Source: Adiantum capillus-veneris (taxonomy: Eukaryota > Streptophyta > Polypodiopsida > Polypodiales > Pteridaceae). Taken from it: a stretch of DNA of 64,000 bases. The translations under genes were made by a program, and so were the position numbers. The DNA is taken from NCBI GenBank assembly GCA_014529385.2, contig CM043959.1, forward strand, positions 50,373,122 through 50,437,121, written 5' to 3'. The notes below the pieces were generated by a model that made no database searches, was not told the origin of the DNA, and worked only from the letters and a program-made list of their open reading frames with translations. This document shows, piece after piece, positions 1-12,479 of the stretch; the first letter of the stretch is position 1, and the number at the start of each line of letters is the position of its first letter.

Positions 1-593
1 AGTTGGGTTGCTGGTGTGCTATTCTTCGAGCCACAGGTAGTTCCCTTCTTGAGAGATTTGCAGAACAAAGAAGGGAGTACATTCACTCTGCCACAACATC
101 AAACCCGGCCACCGCTCTTGTATAGCAAAACCTTTGTGCACAACAGACCGTTAAGCTGTGGCTGTCTCTCTAACAAGCAAGCTTTACACTCACAAGGTGC
201 AAGAGTCTCCATGGGTGGAGTTTAGCATATGTGCTGTGTGATGTGGTATGAAGCCTCTTTTTGAAAGTCATGAATCAGGGAGTTTGCCTAGGTGTTGAAG
301 GTTGTGAAGCAGAAAGGTTGTGGCCCAATCTGTTTGTGTCTGGCAACTAGTTCTATGCGTTTTAGAATTTGCAGGTGTTTTGACAATTAAAATCTCTAAA
401 AAATCTTGTCCGCTCAAACTACCTTTAATCTAGTGCATTGGATTGCATCCACCTGAGCTGAAATAGAAACATGCAATTGGTTTTCTTGGCTATTCTGTGA
501 CATATAGCTTTTTTAATGCGTGTATGGGTTGTGATTACTAGAGATTTTACTCATTACTGTGTGTGTGGCTTGGTAATACCATAGGAATATTTA

Positions 594-770
594 TACTGTA
601 AAACCTTGACCATTAAACTGGGATTTGGCCACACATCACTCTGAAACTTTGTTGGCATTCCTATGGACTTCCATGGGATTACTTATACTCTAAAACCTTG
701 ACCATTAGGTATGGGTTAACATCCTACATTGGTAAACACAGTTGGGATTTGAACACATATCACTTTGAAA
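594..770 (+). repeat. Two-copy imperfect direct repeat
   Basis: A block containing 'aaaaccttgaccatta' and then 'gggatttg' with 'acacat-atcact-tgaaac' occurs near 600-646 and again near 690-768, the second copy with extra bases in the middle. The rest of 1-840 shows no coding signal I can support on either strand; reading frames there are short and unlike any family I know. It may be the decayed 3' side of the LINE that lies on the minus strand just to the right. Confidence 0.45.
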
Positions 771-840
771 CCTATTGTTTTATGGTTGACTGATTCCGTA
801 GCCAAGCAAGACAAATTTATGTAGGACTAGAAGTTTGAGA

Positions 841-1807
841 CTATCTCTTTCTCAGTGAGACGGAGACAAAGATCTTTCTTTGCACCAAGGACTTTGATGC
901 CTTTAATTTCATATTAAGTCGTGCAATCAAAAATCTGCCAACCAAGAGCTTCAGAAGCAATGTCATAGACAAAGAGCCATCAGTTTGATAAACTCTTCCA
1001 ATACCCATAGTATGCAAAGATTGAAATGTGGCATCCACTCAATTATGTCATAATATTTAGCAAAGTCAATTTCATAAAAGATAATTTTTTAAAAGGATAT
1101 TCTTCTCTACATAATTCTTCCCTTCCCACATAGTGATGTTAACATCAAGAAGGTATCTTCTTTTCATGAAGCTTTTACCGCTCCTTCAAGCTAAAGAGGT
1201 CCATCAAAGGGGAGAGTTACAAAGATTTTTGAATAGAAATCAACAAATTAGCCTCCAATTGTTTAAATTCCTTCCTAGAAACTTTTGTATAGATGATCTT
1301 AATTACTCCTATGTTTATATGTGCATGAACAAAAAAAAACCTCAATGCTTCTTGCTACATAGTCATAATGAATGGAATAAGAAAATCTTGGTAGTATAGG
1401 ACTCATTGGGAAGGCCATCAATGGTTGAAGTTCTACCTTTTCTTTTTATTTGTTGATAGTCTCTTTGACCTCCCCATCAACTAGAGGCTATTTTAACAAC
1501 ATGCCTAGGAGTTGAGCAACAATTCTCTCTTTGATTTGAAGCTATTTTAAGCCTTTGTCGTAGTTATAGCCTCAAACCAGATGGGGGGCCTAGAATACAT
1601 TTCAACAAAGTGGTCAAAACCTAGTCCCAATTTCTCTTTACAAATTTTAATAGGAAAATGAATTTTATGATTGAACAGTGGGATAAAGTCTTTAGTTTTT
1701 TCTAATTTCAAAAGTTTAAGCATGTAATTGTTGGGTTTATCAATGTCACCGTACCATAAACTTTCTTGTCCAAACAAGGGTAGACTAGAGGGCTTTTTTA
1801 GTTGAGG
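841..1807 (-). pseudogene. LINE (L1-type) reverse transcriptase remnant
   Basis: On the minus strand, plus positions 1034-1074 read IDFAKYYDIIEW, which fits the first catalytic block of plant LINE reverse transcriptases (usually 'IDFxKAYDxxxW'). Positions 928-950 read SEALGWQIF, like the 'AEALGxLI' helix that lies before the YADD block, and 853-900 read GIKVLGAKKDLCL, like the usual 'GIxxPGxxxxLCLxxFADD' run-in. These pieces lie in the right order but in changing frames with stops, so the gene is dead. The part from 1130 to 1807 is weaker and probably covers the linker before the RT core. It ends where the chromovirus A LTR begins, which suggests that LTR element landed in or beside the LINE. 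No poly(A) tail or target duplication was found. Confidence 0.55.
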
Positions 1808-3000
1808 TGTCATAAAATCTAATATCTATCTATCCCAAATATTTTTCTCATGCGAAATTGATCTTTTAATATGGAAAGATAGAAGGGAAAAAGGGTTAGA
1901 ATATGGATATGTGCTGCTAGACCTATCTTAGCAAGGGGACAGGAGGAGGGATGGTTATCTCTCAATAGGGGTCCAAAAGGAAATGGTCTACCAAAGAGCA
2001 ATGTGCATCCAATGGAGCTTTGAAAGTCCCCAGTTTAAGATTCATTAAGACCTCCAAAACAAAGTGCTAAAAGTACTTAGGCCTAGGACCAAAGGAGTGA
2101 CTACTGCCTATGGTAGGTATTTTAAACCTTTGTAAATTTGGACTATGGTCAACAAGTGGATGCAAGTGGCCAAGTGGACACTCCCACTTGCATTGGGCGA
2201 GCGCTCATTGTAAGGGATGAGAGAGAACACACACACACACACACACGCACACACACACACAAAACAAGAAATCCCCTTTTTCACATAAGGCATTAAGGAC
2301 ACATGTTAAGCACCTAGCAAAGTTGCCCCCATTCAAGCTTAATTATGGCAAGGTCCAATGAGATTTAAGCTTGAGTAAATTTAACTTAAACAATTTATAA
2401 AAGCTATACAAAGAAACAATGAAAATTAAGGCCCCTAAATTCCTATTGGACAATCTACCAAGGGGTCCAATGAGAATTAAGCAGCCCATAAGCTAGCTTA
2501 ATTCCTATTGTCCAGTAGACCTAGAGGTCCAATCAAAATTTAGCTTCACTCAAATAATAAGCTAAGCTCTCTCTCAAGAGGGAAAGGGGGGCACTTGTAA
2601 CAATGCTACCCCCCTTGCTTGTTATGTTGCAGACCCTGATTGGCTAGGCTCTAACATGGACCAATAGGGTGCAAGCTAGTGTTAGGAGAGAAAGGGGTTG
2701 CCCAAGGCAAGAGGAGGCTCTCATTTTTGGCATACTCAACCACACATACCCACATTTTCTCATGTGTTGAGCAAGAACTCCACCTCCTTCTCCAAGCTTG
2801 AGAAGCAGAGAGCCTACACCAACATCTCTTGACTATGGAATGCAAATCCAAGCAAGAGTTAAGCTTCAATGGCATGCTCATCTTATCTACCATCTATATT
2901 ACTATGCTAAGTTAAGATCTAAGAGTAATATATGGTAAAAATACTACTTCTTTCTCGTATGTCACATCTTCTTCCTCTTCACTTTCCTCACTACTTGCCA
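1808..3000 (+). repeat. 5' LTR of chromovirus A (right edge uncertain)
   Basis: Starts TGTCATAAAATCT and matches the 3' copy up to about 2177. Beyond that the two copies do not align, so the right edge is a guess: it must lie before the protease remnant at about 3110. Inside it are a CA microsatellite (2228-2261) and three short related units 'ggtccaatgagaatt/aatcaaaatt' near 2350, 2465 and 2528. I could not identify a clear primer-binding site. Confidence 0.6.
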
Positions 3001-3109
3001 GCTCTTGTCACCTTTGAGGTGTTTGAGGTCTTGGGATTGAGGCCAGGGACAAGTTTATGTAATTGCAAGATTTTTTTTTTTTGGGTTTAATCTTGGTGCA
3101 TGAAACACC

Positions 3110-3295
3110 CATGTTATTCCCTTGATTGGGAAATAGAGGCTTCATGTCCAAAGCTTCGTCGACAAAGAGGACTTTTTCATCTCCCCTCTCTAGCATGAGG
3201 ATGTTATCTTAGGGGCACCATGGTTCAATTGCATGGCTACCAATATGAAGTTCCCTTCAAGGAGAATATATTTCAACTATAGGAAAAAGAACATG
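3110..3295 (+). pseudogene. Gypsy protease-region remnant (chromovirus A)
   Basis: The plus strand encodes fragments resembling 'VDKEDFFISPL', 'EDVILGAPWF' and a following 'MKFPSR', the segment at the C-terminal side of plant gypsy aspartic proteases (ending in the ILGxPWL-type block). A close relative of the same stretch is found at 47.33-47.49 kb, which supports family membership. Broken fossil; the catalytic part of the domain is not clearly seen. Confidence 0.55.
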
Positions 3296-3491
3296 TACAT
3301 AGATGCCAATGATTCGGGTAACACCATACCCCTTGTAAATACATCTGCTTTTGATAAGTCAATGAAAAACTCAATTTTTGTGTAAAAGATTTTTGTTAAG
3401 GAATCCTTGAATGATCATAATGTTTACTAGATAAAAATGGTCACAATCAAGAGGAATTAGAGTTTCTTCTCATTCCTAGGCAAATTCCAAG

Positions 3492-4200
3492 ATGTTTTTA
3501 TGGATGATATCCCTTGAGAGTTACCTCCGAAAAGAGGGGATGGTGCATGCAATAGAGCTTCTACTAGAAAGCTCATCGCCTAATAATCCTCCTTATCAAG
3601 TTTCACAAGATCAACAAGAGGAGATCATGAGGCAAGTCCATGAACTGGTAGAAAAATGGATGGTGAGGCCTAGCTCTTCACCATTTTGTTCATTAGTCCT
3701 CTTAGTCCAAAATAAAGACGGCAGATATCGTATGTGTGTCGACTATAGAGCACTAAATAGAATCACTATCAAAGACAGATTTTCCGTGACATGGATAGAA
3801 GAACAATTTGATAAATTACAAGGGTCTACCTACTTCACTAGGATTGACCTTTAAAGTGGCTATCATCAGATAAAGGTAGTCAGTGAAGATATAGTAAAGA
3901 CCACTTTTCGCATGACATTTGGTCTTTATGAATATCTTGTCATACCTTTTGGCTTGACAAATGCTCCGACCACATTCAATCGCTTAATGGAGAAAATCTT
4001 TAGACCCTACCACAAGTTTATCGGAGTATTCTCTGATGATATCATCTACTACTCCAATTCTCTTAATCAACATCTGTAGGTAATCTTTCAAGTTATTAGA
4101 GAGAATAAAATTTTCATTAATCAAAAGAATAGTGAATTTTTCTCAAAATGGCATCCAAATGGAATCATCAAAGCTAGAGGTATTAAAAGAATGGCCTAAT
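3492..4200 (+). pseudogene. Gypsy reverse transcriptase remnant (chromovirus A)
   Basis: Characteristic RT blocks are visible in order: 'MVRPSSSPFCSLVLLVQNKDG', which fits the family's 'SxSPxxSPVLLVxKKDG', then 'RMCVDYRALNRITI', then 'FTRIDL', then a 'FGLxNAPxTFxRLM'-like stretch near 3950-3990, and a 'FSDDIIYYSNS' block near 4030-4060 matching the F/YxDDIL core. This enzyme would copy element RNA into DNA. It is followed by RNase H and integrase of the same element. Broken fossil. Confidence 0.85.
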
Positions 4201-4236
4201 CCAAGGAATCTACACGAGCTATAAATCTTTATTGGT

Positions 4237-4595
4237 ATGAGTATATACTATAGATGCTTGATAGAGAAATTCTCGCGAATAGAAAGACCATTACATGACT
4301 TAATGAAAAAGAACGTTAGGTATACATGGACTACAAAAGAGCAAAATGCTTTTGATAATCTCAAAGATAAGCTTATTGATGATATCTCAAAGCCATTTGA
4401 GATCCAATGTGATGCTTGTAGAGATTGCATTGGAGCAGTTTTGATTCAAGAAGGGCATGCCATAGCATACGAGAGTCGAAGTCTTAACTTTGATGAGTGA
4501 GTATTAGGTATATACAAAAAGGAGCTACTAGTTGTTCTACATGTCCTAGACTCATGGAAGCACTATCTTTTGGAGACTCCATTCATCCTATGCAA
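4237..4595 (+). pseudogene. Gypsy RT thumb and RNase H, first part (chromovirus A)
   Basis: Reads 'YYRCLIEKFSRIERPLHDL', 'FEIQCDACRDCIGAVLIQ' and 'HAIAYESRSLN', which correspond to the RT connection (YYRRFIxxFSxIAxPL) and the start of gypsy RNase H (xxxCDASxxGIGAVLxQ, xIAYxSxxL). The domain is interrupted at about 4596 by unrelated DNA and resumes near 6725. Broken fossil. Confidence 0.8.
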
Positions 4596-4898
4596 GGTGT
4601 CGTGCTGTTGCACGTACATAGTGGGAACGAATGCCAAGAGATTTATTTTGTGACCTTTTAGATACATAAGTATATTTCCCATAATGTACATATGCATATC
4701 TAAGTATAATAATAAACTTGCTATCGCATCCTAGTATTTATCTCAAGGGTAATATATTTTTACTTTTATCCTTACAAAGTAGTGTGGAAAAAAGCATCAA
4801 AAGCCGCGCCTTTTTAACTTGGGAAAAATAGCATTGGTTCTTTCTTTCTACTATCTCATTATTACCTCACTCTCTAGCTAGATCCTATAGTTAATGTG

Positions 4899-5003
<105 letters not shown>

Positions 5004-5515
5004 ATATATATTCTATATATTTTTCATATTTTTCTTATATATCTTTTTAATAGCTACTAGGAAGGAATCAAATCCTAGTGGGACACTAGCTTGCATGATT
5101 TTCAAAGATACATTTATTTTTATGCAGTTTTGCAAGAATGCTTATAAAACTTTGTGAAGGAGCAATGTCATGCTTTCATATAGCATGAGGTATCCATTGG
5201 AATCAAATGAAATTCTAGGATAAGGGGACCACAAGAAGACTTTTGCTACCAGAAAGGTACCCTATTTTGATGATTTTTTACACAAGATTTCAATCCAAAT
5301 TGGAGAAAGTATATAAAATGGGGGTCATAGCTTATGAGCTGCATTTTTTGTCCTTAGTTGTAGTTTTTAATTTGAAGCCACGGTTGATGAGATATGCTCA
5401 AAATGGTGGACCCGAGTCTGTGCACATCATGTAGGGACAACCCACTTCAAACTTTGTCAGTTCTTTCACATTGGATCCTCTCTTTCTTGTGTAACCCTTG
5501 GGGGTTCCTTTCACC

Positions 5516-5523
5516 TATAAAGG
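5516..5523 (+). promoter_or_regulatory. TATA-like box (TATAAAGG), possible LTR promoter
   Basis: The string 'cacctataaagggaacc' follows a run 'gtaacccttgggggttcc' and precedes a leader ending in a tandem repeat. This arrangement looks like the U3/R boundary of a plant LTR. No second copy exists in the window, so it is a candidate only. Confidence 0.3.
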
Positions 5524-5564
5524 GAACCTCTTTTTTCTTGAAAACCATTCAATAGGGAGTGAGA

Positions 5565-5686
5565 GGATTAATGCCTAATTGTACTTAGCCATAAACAAAA
5601 GTCTAATCCTACATTTGCTTCGTAAGGATTAATGCCTAATTGTACTTAGCCATAAACATAAGTCTAATCCTACACTTGCTTCTTGA
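5565..5686 (+). repeat. 61-bp tandem duplication, two copies
   Basis: Unit starts 'ggattaatgcctaattgt'. Copy 1 is 5565-5625 and copy 2 is 5626-5686, with only a few differences, so the duplication is recent compared with the surrounding DNA. Confidence 0.95.
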
Positions 5687-6724
5687 GGAAGACTAGCCAA
5701 TCTTGTAAGCAATCGTTGAAAGATCAACTCTAATCAAAGAAGGACTTGAACTTGGTGCATCAATCAAAGCTTGAAGTCTTCCCTCTTCTTCTCTCTCTAT
5801 CAAAATGAAAAATAACTTTCAAAGAGTTTTTCAAGTAAGATGTGTTTTACTTTGAGGTTTTATTGGTTTCTTGTTGTTTTCTTTTCCATCTCTAACCCAA
5901 CCTATATCTCTACCTCTATATACTTCTCTAACCAAATCTATCTCTCTCTCTCCCTTACATTCTTTGCTAATCTATCTCTCCAACTATCTTGCTTCATAAT
6001 CACCTATCTATCTGTACATAAGCCTCTACCTCTATCTCTAGCTAGTAAGCTATCGGTCATAACCATATCCTTTTCTATATGTTTATATTATCTTAAATGA
6101 ATGACCCACACGATGCCAACTTTTACCCTTTCCATAATGTACAATCTCTTAGGGTTAATGTGTGTTTAAGTCGAAAAATTCACTTCCAACAAAGAACTGT
6201 ATTTCTTTTTGGACCTGAAAAACTACAAGAAATTCTTCTATCTCCACTCCCCATTATTCTACCACTCATAGATTATTCTAACTCATTCTATGTGCACATA
6301 TTTATTTTTCTCTAGAGGGTGAGTCTTGATTGATTATGAACCATGAGGACTTATATACACAACTCATTCCAATCACTAGGAAAAATATATACATCTTTGT
6401 CAGTATGAAATTACAGTTTCAAAGAACAATTCGGGGTTTGCTTGGAAGACAAAGATTATATTAGGCACTATAAATGCATCAATAAATCCTTTCATCCTAC
6501 CTTTGATTAGATATGAATCATGATCAAAGCTTGGATGTTTTCATCTTTGTCTTATTTTGAGAGTTCTATGTGTATATGAGAGGGTGAGAGAGAGTCTTCT
6601 ATGACTGCACTTTAAGTATTCACCACCAAACACCACACTTCATGGAGTGAATCCTTTGCTACCTCCTCACAAGCTCTCACTGCCAGAGGTCCGATACCTT
6701 CCTATCAAGCACGTCAACTTCTCA

Positions 6725-7670
6725 ACAACGGAACACCAAAGCCTCAAGTATTTTATGACACAAACTCGGCTCTTTGACAAACAAATGAGGTGCGCAAATT
6801 TTCTTTTGCAATTTAATTTTCATATTTCTCACATTGCTGGAAAAAAAAATCAAGTGGTCGATGCACTATCACGATGGTAAAAAGAAAATGTGGTACCCAT
6901 AGCAACTGACAATGATCTATCTTTTATGATAGATGAGTATGCTATTGACCCTAATTTCAAGGACGTGATTTTAGCCCTTGCATTAGGGAAGAAAGAGGAA
7001 CCATTCACCTTGCAGGATGGTTATTCTCTCTATGGAAATAGGCTATGTGTTACTAACTCACTTCGTGAGAAAGTAATGTATAGATCACATGATCCTCCTT
7101 ATGCAGGGCATACAAGGATTCAATCTACTCTTCAAGGAGTAGAGAACTACTTCTATTGGCCCACTTTGAAAGTAGGCATACAAGAGTATGTTTCAAAATG
7201 CGTGGTATGCCAAAAGACGAAGTATGATAGAGGGAAGCAACCTAGATTGCTCCAACCATTGCCAATTCCTAAATCACCATGGGAGAGCATATCCATGGAT
7301 TTTATTTTTGGATTGCCCAAGTCTATCCGTGGGAATACAAAAATATGGACAACAGTCGACAGGTTTAGCAAACAAACACATTTTATACCTGTCAAAAAGA
7401 TTATTAAGGCACACCAAGTGGAAACCCTCTTCATATCTCAAATTTTCAAATACCATGGCTTGCCAACATCTATGGTGCCGAATAGAGATCCTAGAATGAC
7501 CAATAATTTTTGGAAGGGTCTCTTTGAGAACCTAGGCACAAGGTTAAATTTCTCTTCGGCCTACCACTCACAAATGGATGGCCAAAGTGAGATAGCTAAC
7601 CTTACAATTCTAGATCTACTAAAAATCTATGTCACGAAAGTAGATCAATGCTGACAATGGAAAAAGTAAT
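6725..7670 (+). pseudogene. Gypsy RNase H end and integrase (chromovirus A)
   Basis: The first part (6725-6880) carries 'EHQSLKYF', 'QMRCANFLLQFNFHI' and 'KKNQVVDALSRW', the conserved end of gypsy RNase H. From 6890 the integrase follows: a zinc-binding HHCC region ending in 'CVVCQKTKYD', then 'SMDFIFGLPKS' with the first catalytic Asp, 'TTVDRFSKQTHFIPV', and 'SSAYHSQMDGQSE', typical of chromovirus integrases. Integrase would insert the DNA copy into the host chromosome. Broken fossil. Confidence 0.88.
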
Positions 7671-7925
7671 TACCCCTTGCATACAATAACATCGTACACA
7701 CTTCTATTGGAAAGGCACCTTTTGAGGTCATAGAGGGAAGATCTAAAAGTCCTTTGCTACTTAAGGTAAATGGAAAGATCTTCGCCGTTGATAAGTATAG
7801 CCGAGACCTACAAGAATCTTTTTGAAAGATTAAAGAGTCTATATCCATGTCATAGAGAAGGCAAAAGGATGCTGCTAATAAGCATAGAAGAGCCTTAGAT
7901 TTTTAAGGAGAATGATCATTGGGTC

Positions 7926-8350
7926 TTGCCAAGATTCTCCAAGGCTCGTTTAAGGAAAACTACGAGCCACCATAAGTATTATGCTAAATTAGCAAAAAGA
8001 TACTACGGCCCTTTTCAAATTCTTAAGCAAATCAATGAGATTGCTTATCAATTAAAGTTGCCCAATCATTGGCTCATACACAATGCTTTTCATGTGAGAC
8101 TACTCAAGCCTTACAAAGGAGAGCCACCAACAAAACCAATAAATGAAGACCCTCCAGAGACCGAGGATCAAGAGAGGTGATTGAACCCGTATCCATCCTT
8201 TGACATGAAGATAAGGTGCTAAGACAAGGTAAGATTATCCAACAGAACCTTATTAAGCTAAAAATTTATCCTTTTGAAGATGCTAGATGGATGAAAGGAA
8301 CATAGCTTAAGGATAATATGAACCTTCTCGATGCTTATAATGCTATAATA
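7926..8350 (+). pseudogene. Integrase C-terminus and chromodomain-like tail (chromovirus A)
   Basis: Reads 'KLAKRYYGPFQILKQINEIA', the GPF/Y module of chromovirus integrases, then 'HNAFHVRLLKPYKGEPP'. A decayed tail follows that aligns with the better preserved copy at 59.99-60.12 kb ('IIRHEDKVL', 'NFENYPFEDA', 'LKDNMSL'), which has the look of a chromodomain. Chromodomains in this group are thought to guide insertion to heterochromatin. Broken fossil. Confidence 0.7.
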
Positions 8351-8715
8351 GGGTAAGAAAATGTAAATGCATTCTAAATGAACAATGTTTTTGTCTTGTA
8401 AGACTCTCTCTTTTTCTTTTATTTTGCACAAATTTAACAAGTATGCATGCTTAGGATCATGTTTGTGGCGTCGATGTCTCCCAAACACCAAGTATAATTT
8501 GTCACTCTACTTTGGGAACGTGATATGGACTAAAGAGCAGACATGCTTGCGGAAACTAAATTTCTCAAGAACCAAATGGATTAATCGTCCATTTTGGAAT
8601 GATGTGGTAGGGTAGAAAGGGATCCTTTACCCGCTAGGAAACCATGGACTAATGGCTAGGCTTTACCTCCTCTACCTCATGGTCGAGGATGACTATGATT
8701 TCAAGAGAGAGGCAA

Positions 8716-9086
8716 TGACATAAAATCTAGTATCTACCTATCCCAAATGATTTTCTCATACTAAATTGATCATTTAATATGAGAAGATAGAAGGGAACAA
8801 GGGTTAGAATATGGATATGTGCTGCTAGACCTATCTCAATAGGGCACGAGGAGGAGGGATAGTTATCTCTCAATAGGAGCTCAAAAGGATATGGTCTACC
8901 AAAGTGCAATGTGCATCCAATGGAGATTTGAAAGACCCTAGGTAAAGCTTCATTAAGACATCCAAAGGTTAGTGCTAAAATTCCTTATGCCTAGGACCAA
9001 AGGGGTGACTATTGCCTATAGTAGGTATTTTAAACTTTTGTAAATTTGGACTATGGTCAAGAAGTGGATGCAATTGGCCAAGTGGA
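8716..9086 (+). repeat. 3' LTR of chromovirus A (recognisable part)
   Basis: Starts TGACATAAAATCT directly after a purine-rich stretch (about 8702-8715) that would serve as polypurine tract. It aligns with 1808-2177 for about 370 bp at about 88% identity by eye. The match to the 5' LTR is lost after about 9086, so the LTR is probably incomplete here. Confidence 0.85.
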
Positions 9087-10614
<1,528 letters not shown>

Positions 10615-10639
10615 AAAAACAATCACAACATTGTAGCAT

Positions 10640-10735
10640 AGATCCAACCCAACATTGAATTTATTGGATATCTCAAATTATGTACAAACTGCGGTCAAAA
10701 TCAACACTCGATATGCATCAAAAATTGTAAAAAAA
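10640..10735 (+). pseudogene. Possible zinc-knuckle remnant of a LINE ORF1
   Basis: Plus strand reads '[20 protein letters not shown]' followed by CIKNC. Plant LINE ORF1 proteins carry a CCHC knuckle introduced by a 'YExLPxxCxxCG..GH' context, which this resembles, though the spacing after the His is unusual. No neighbouring ORF1 domain was recognised, so this is tentative. Confidence 0.25.
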
Positions 10736-10859
10736 CCCTAGGTAACAATAACATCATGAGCACTAGCACCCAAACACGGTTGATATCTACTACCTGACCC
10801 TCCAACCAATCATACATTTGGTTCTTGCATGTCGCATGCTCAAGCGATCATTGACAGTG

Positions 10860-11800
10860 CCATATCGCTTTGCGGACACAAGATGAAAGATGAAAATCTG
10901 TATGCATTTTTGGAGTTTTGCCAATCTTATGATCTATGCCAGAATGTGTTATGACGTTAGGTTGATTGAAATGTATGCCTATTGTGGGTTTTGGGTTTAT
11001 TATATGAGGTCTGATGCCTATAGACTAGGATGCAGGGATGCTGTCAAAATGCAGTTTTATATGCCAAAAGTGTAGTGCTTGACATGCTCTCCATGCATGT
11101 CTTTACGACTTGTCAATCGGAGTCCGAACGAGGAAGAAGTACTGATATTTTTGTGGGTTGGTTCTACTGCTCTTGGAATCGCCTTGATATGTGTGTGAAG
11201 AGATTGAATTAATCTTACTAGGGTCTGAATTGATAGTGGTCAAAAAGGCTACAACATGTGCTTTACAAAGCTCATATCGGGCATTAACTGCTCAATTTAT
11301 GACCGGTTTAGTCCTCTTTGCAATTTCGAACATCCATGAGTAGGAAAAATTGATGTGGATGCACTTAGAATTTTTATTAGCACTACTTTGATTGATATAT
11401 GGGATGCTTGTAAATGCCTTGGTTAATTTGTATTCCAAATGCAGTGCATTTGTCAAAGCATAAGTTGTGCTTGACAAGGCTTTAGTCAAAATGTATGTCC
11501 AATGTGATGCTTTTATGAAAGCACAAGCAATTCTTAAAGGGCTTTCCATCCGGTATGTCATCACTTGGAATGCTTTGAGTGTCAAATATGCCAAATGTTA
11601 TGCTCTCACAAAAGCATAAAGAGTTCTTGATGGGCATTCTCTTTGGGAAGACATCAAATGGAATGCATTGATTGAGGATATGGTTGGGGATTGTTGGAGA
11701 AAGATGTGGTGCTGGGTAGTGCTTTGGTCAAATGTGTATGCCCGTTGGGCTATTGGAAAAACATGTTCACCTAGTCAATTCTTTGGTTGATATGTAATTC
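10860..11800 (+). pseudogene. PPR (pentatricopeptide repeat) protein pseudogene, main part
   Basis: Plus strand at about 11399-11690 reads 'LVNLYSKCSAFVKA', 'LVKMYVQCDAFMKAQAILKG', 'IRYVITWNAL', 'VKYAKCYALTKA' and 'RVLDG', which match the plant PLS-type PPR pattern (LVxMYxKCGxxxxAxxVFxxMxxRDVVSWNALIxGY). PPR proteins of this type bind organellar RNA and often direct C-to-U editing. About two repeats are visible; stops interrupt the frame and no start codon, E or DYW domain is seen. The part from 10860 to 11390 is more decayed. A further piece lies at 13735-13900. This is a decayed host gene or a retrocopy; no introns can be judged. Confidence 0.7.
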
Positions 11801-11815
11801 AAATAGGGAGTATAA

Positions 11816-11845
11816 GGGGGGGGGAGGAAGGGGGGGGGGGGGGGG
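11816..11845. repeat. G-rich tract
   Basis: Nine Gs, a short purine spacer and then about 16 Gs. Such tracts can form G-quadruplexes; length may also be affected by sequencing or assembly error. Confidence 0.8.
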
Positions 11846-12479
11846 ACCATAACAAGTGGCTACCCATAAGGGATTGCATAAGATGGCCGCCCATAGAGTA
11901 GGTAAAGTGAATCCAATGTCAATAAAGGGAAATAAGGAGAAAAATGCATGGCCGACAATAGTGAGAGTAGAGCAAAGGGGAGGGAAAGGGGCTCATTCCA
12001 ACTCATGCAAGGCTAGATTGAGCTCAATTATGTGACTAAAATGGAACAATAGGGTAGGGCACTTCCATTTAGCATCGCTCCCTAGTGGTTTTGGTGCAGG
12101 TTGATGTTGAGGCTTGCCACATCATCAAGGGGCCGTTTCTGCACTAAGCGATAGCTATCCACGAGGCTAACAATAGAGTATTTGGAGATAAGCATGCAAA
12201 GGGGGAGTTGTCACACGGTCAGTTTGAGACTCAGGTTGGAAATTTGTCCCTCTCAAGGATATAACTCCCTCTCACAGTCATTCTCAGGGGATTCGCATAT
12301 ATCTTCTCACATGTTCCCAAGCCGAAGCTCCATAGCTTGAGCATCATTAAGCCATGTCTAATTACTCTTTCTCTTTCTAATAAGCAAGCCTTATCTCTCT
12401 CGATCCTAAATCCTAAACTCCATAGCTCACTCTCAACCAAGATTATATAGCCCTCTAAAGCTCTCTTTTTCTCTCGATT

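Noticed and set aside
2108-2302. Cys/Val-rich minus-strand frame
   Set aside because: It is produced by the CA microsatellite at 2228-2261 in the chromovirus A LTR.
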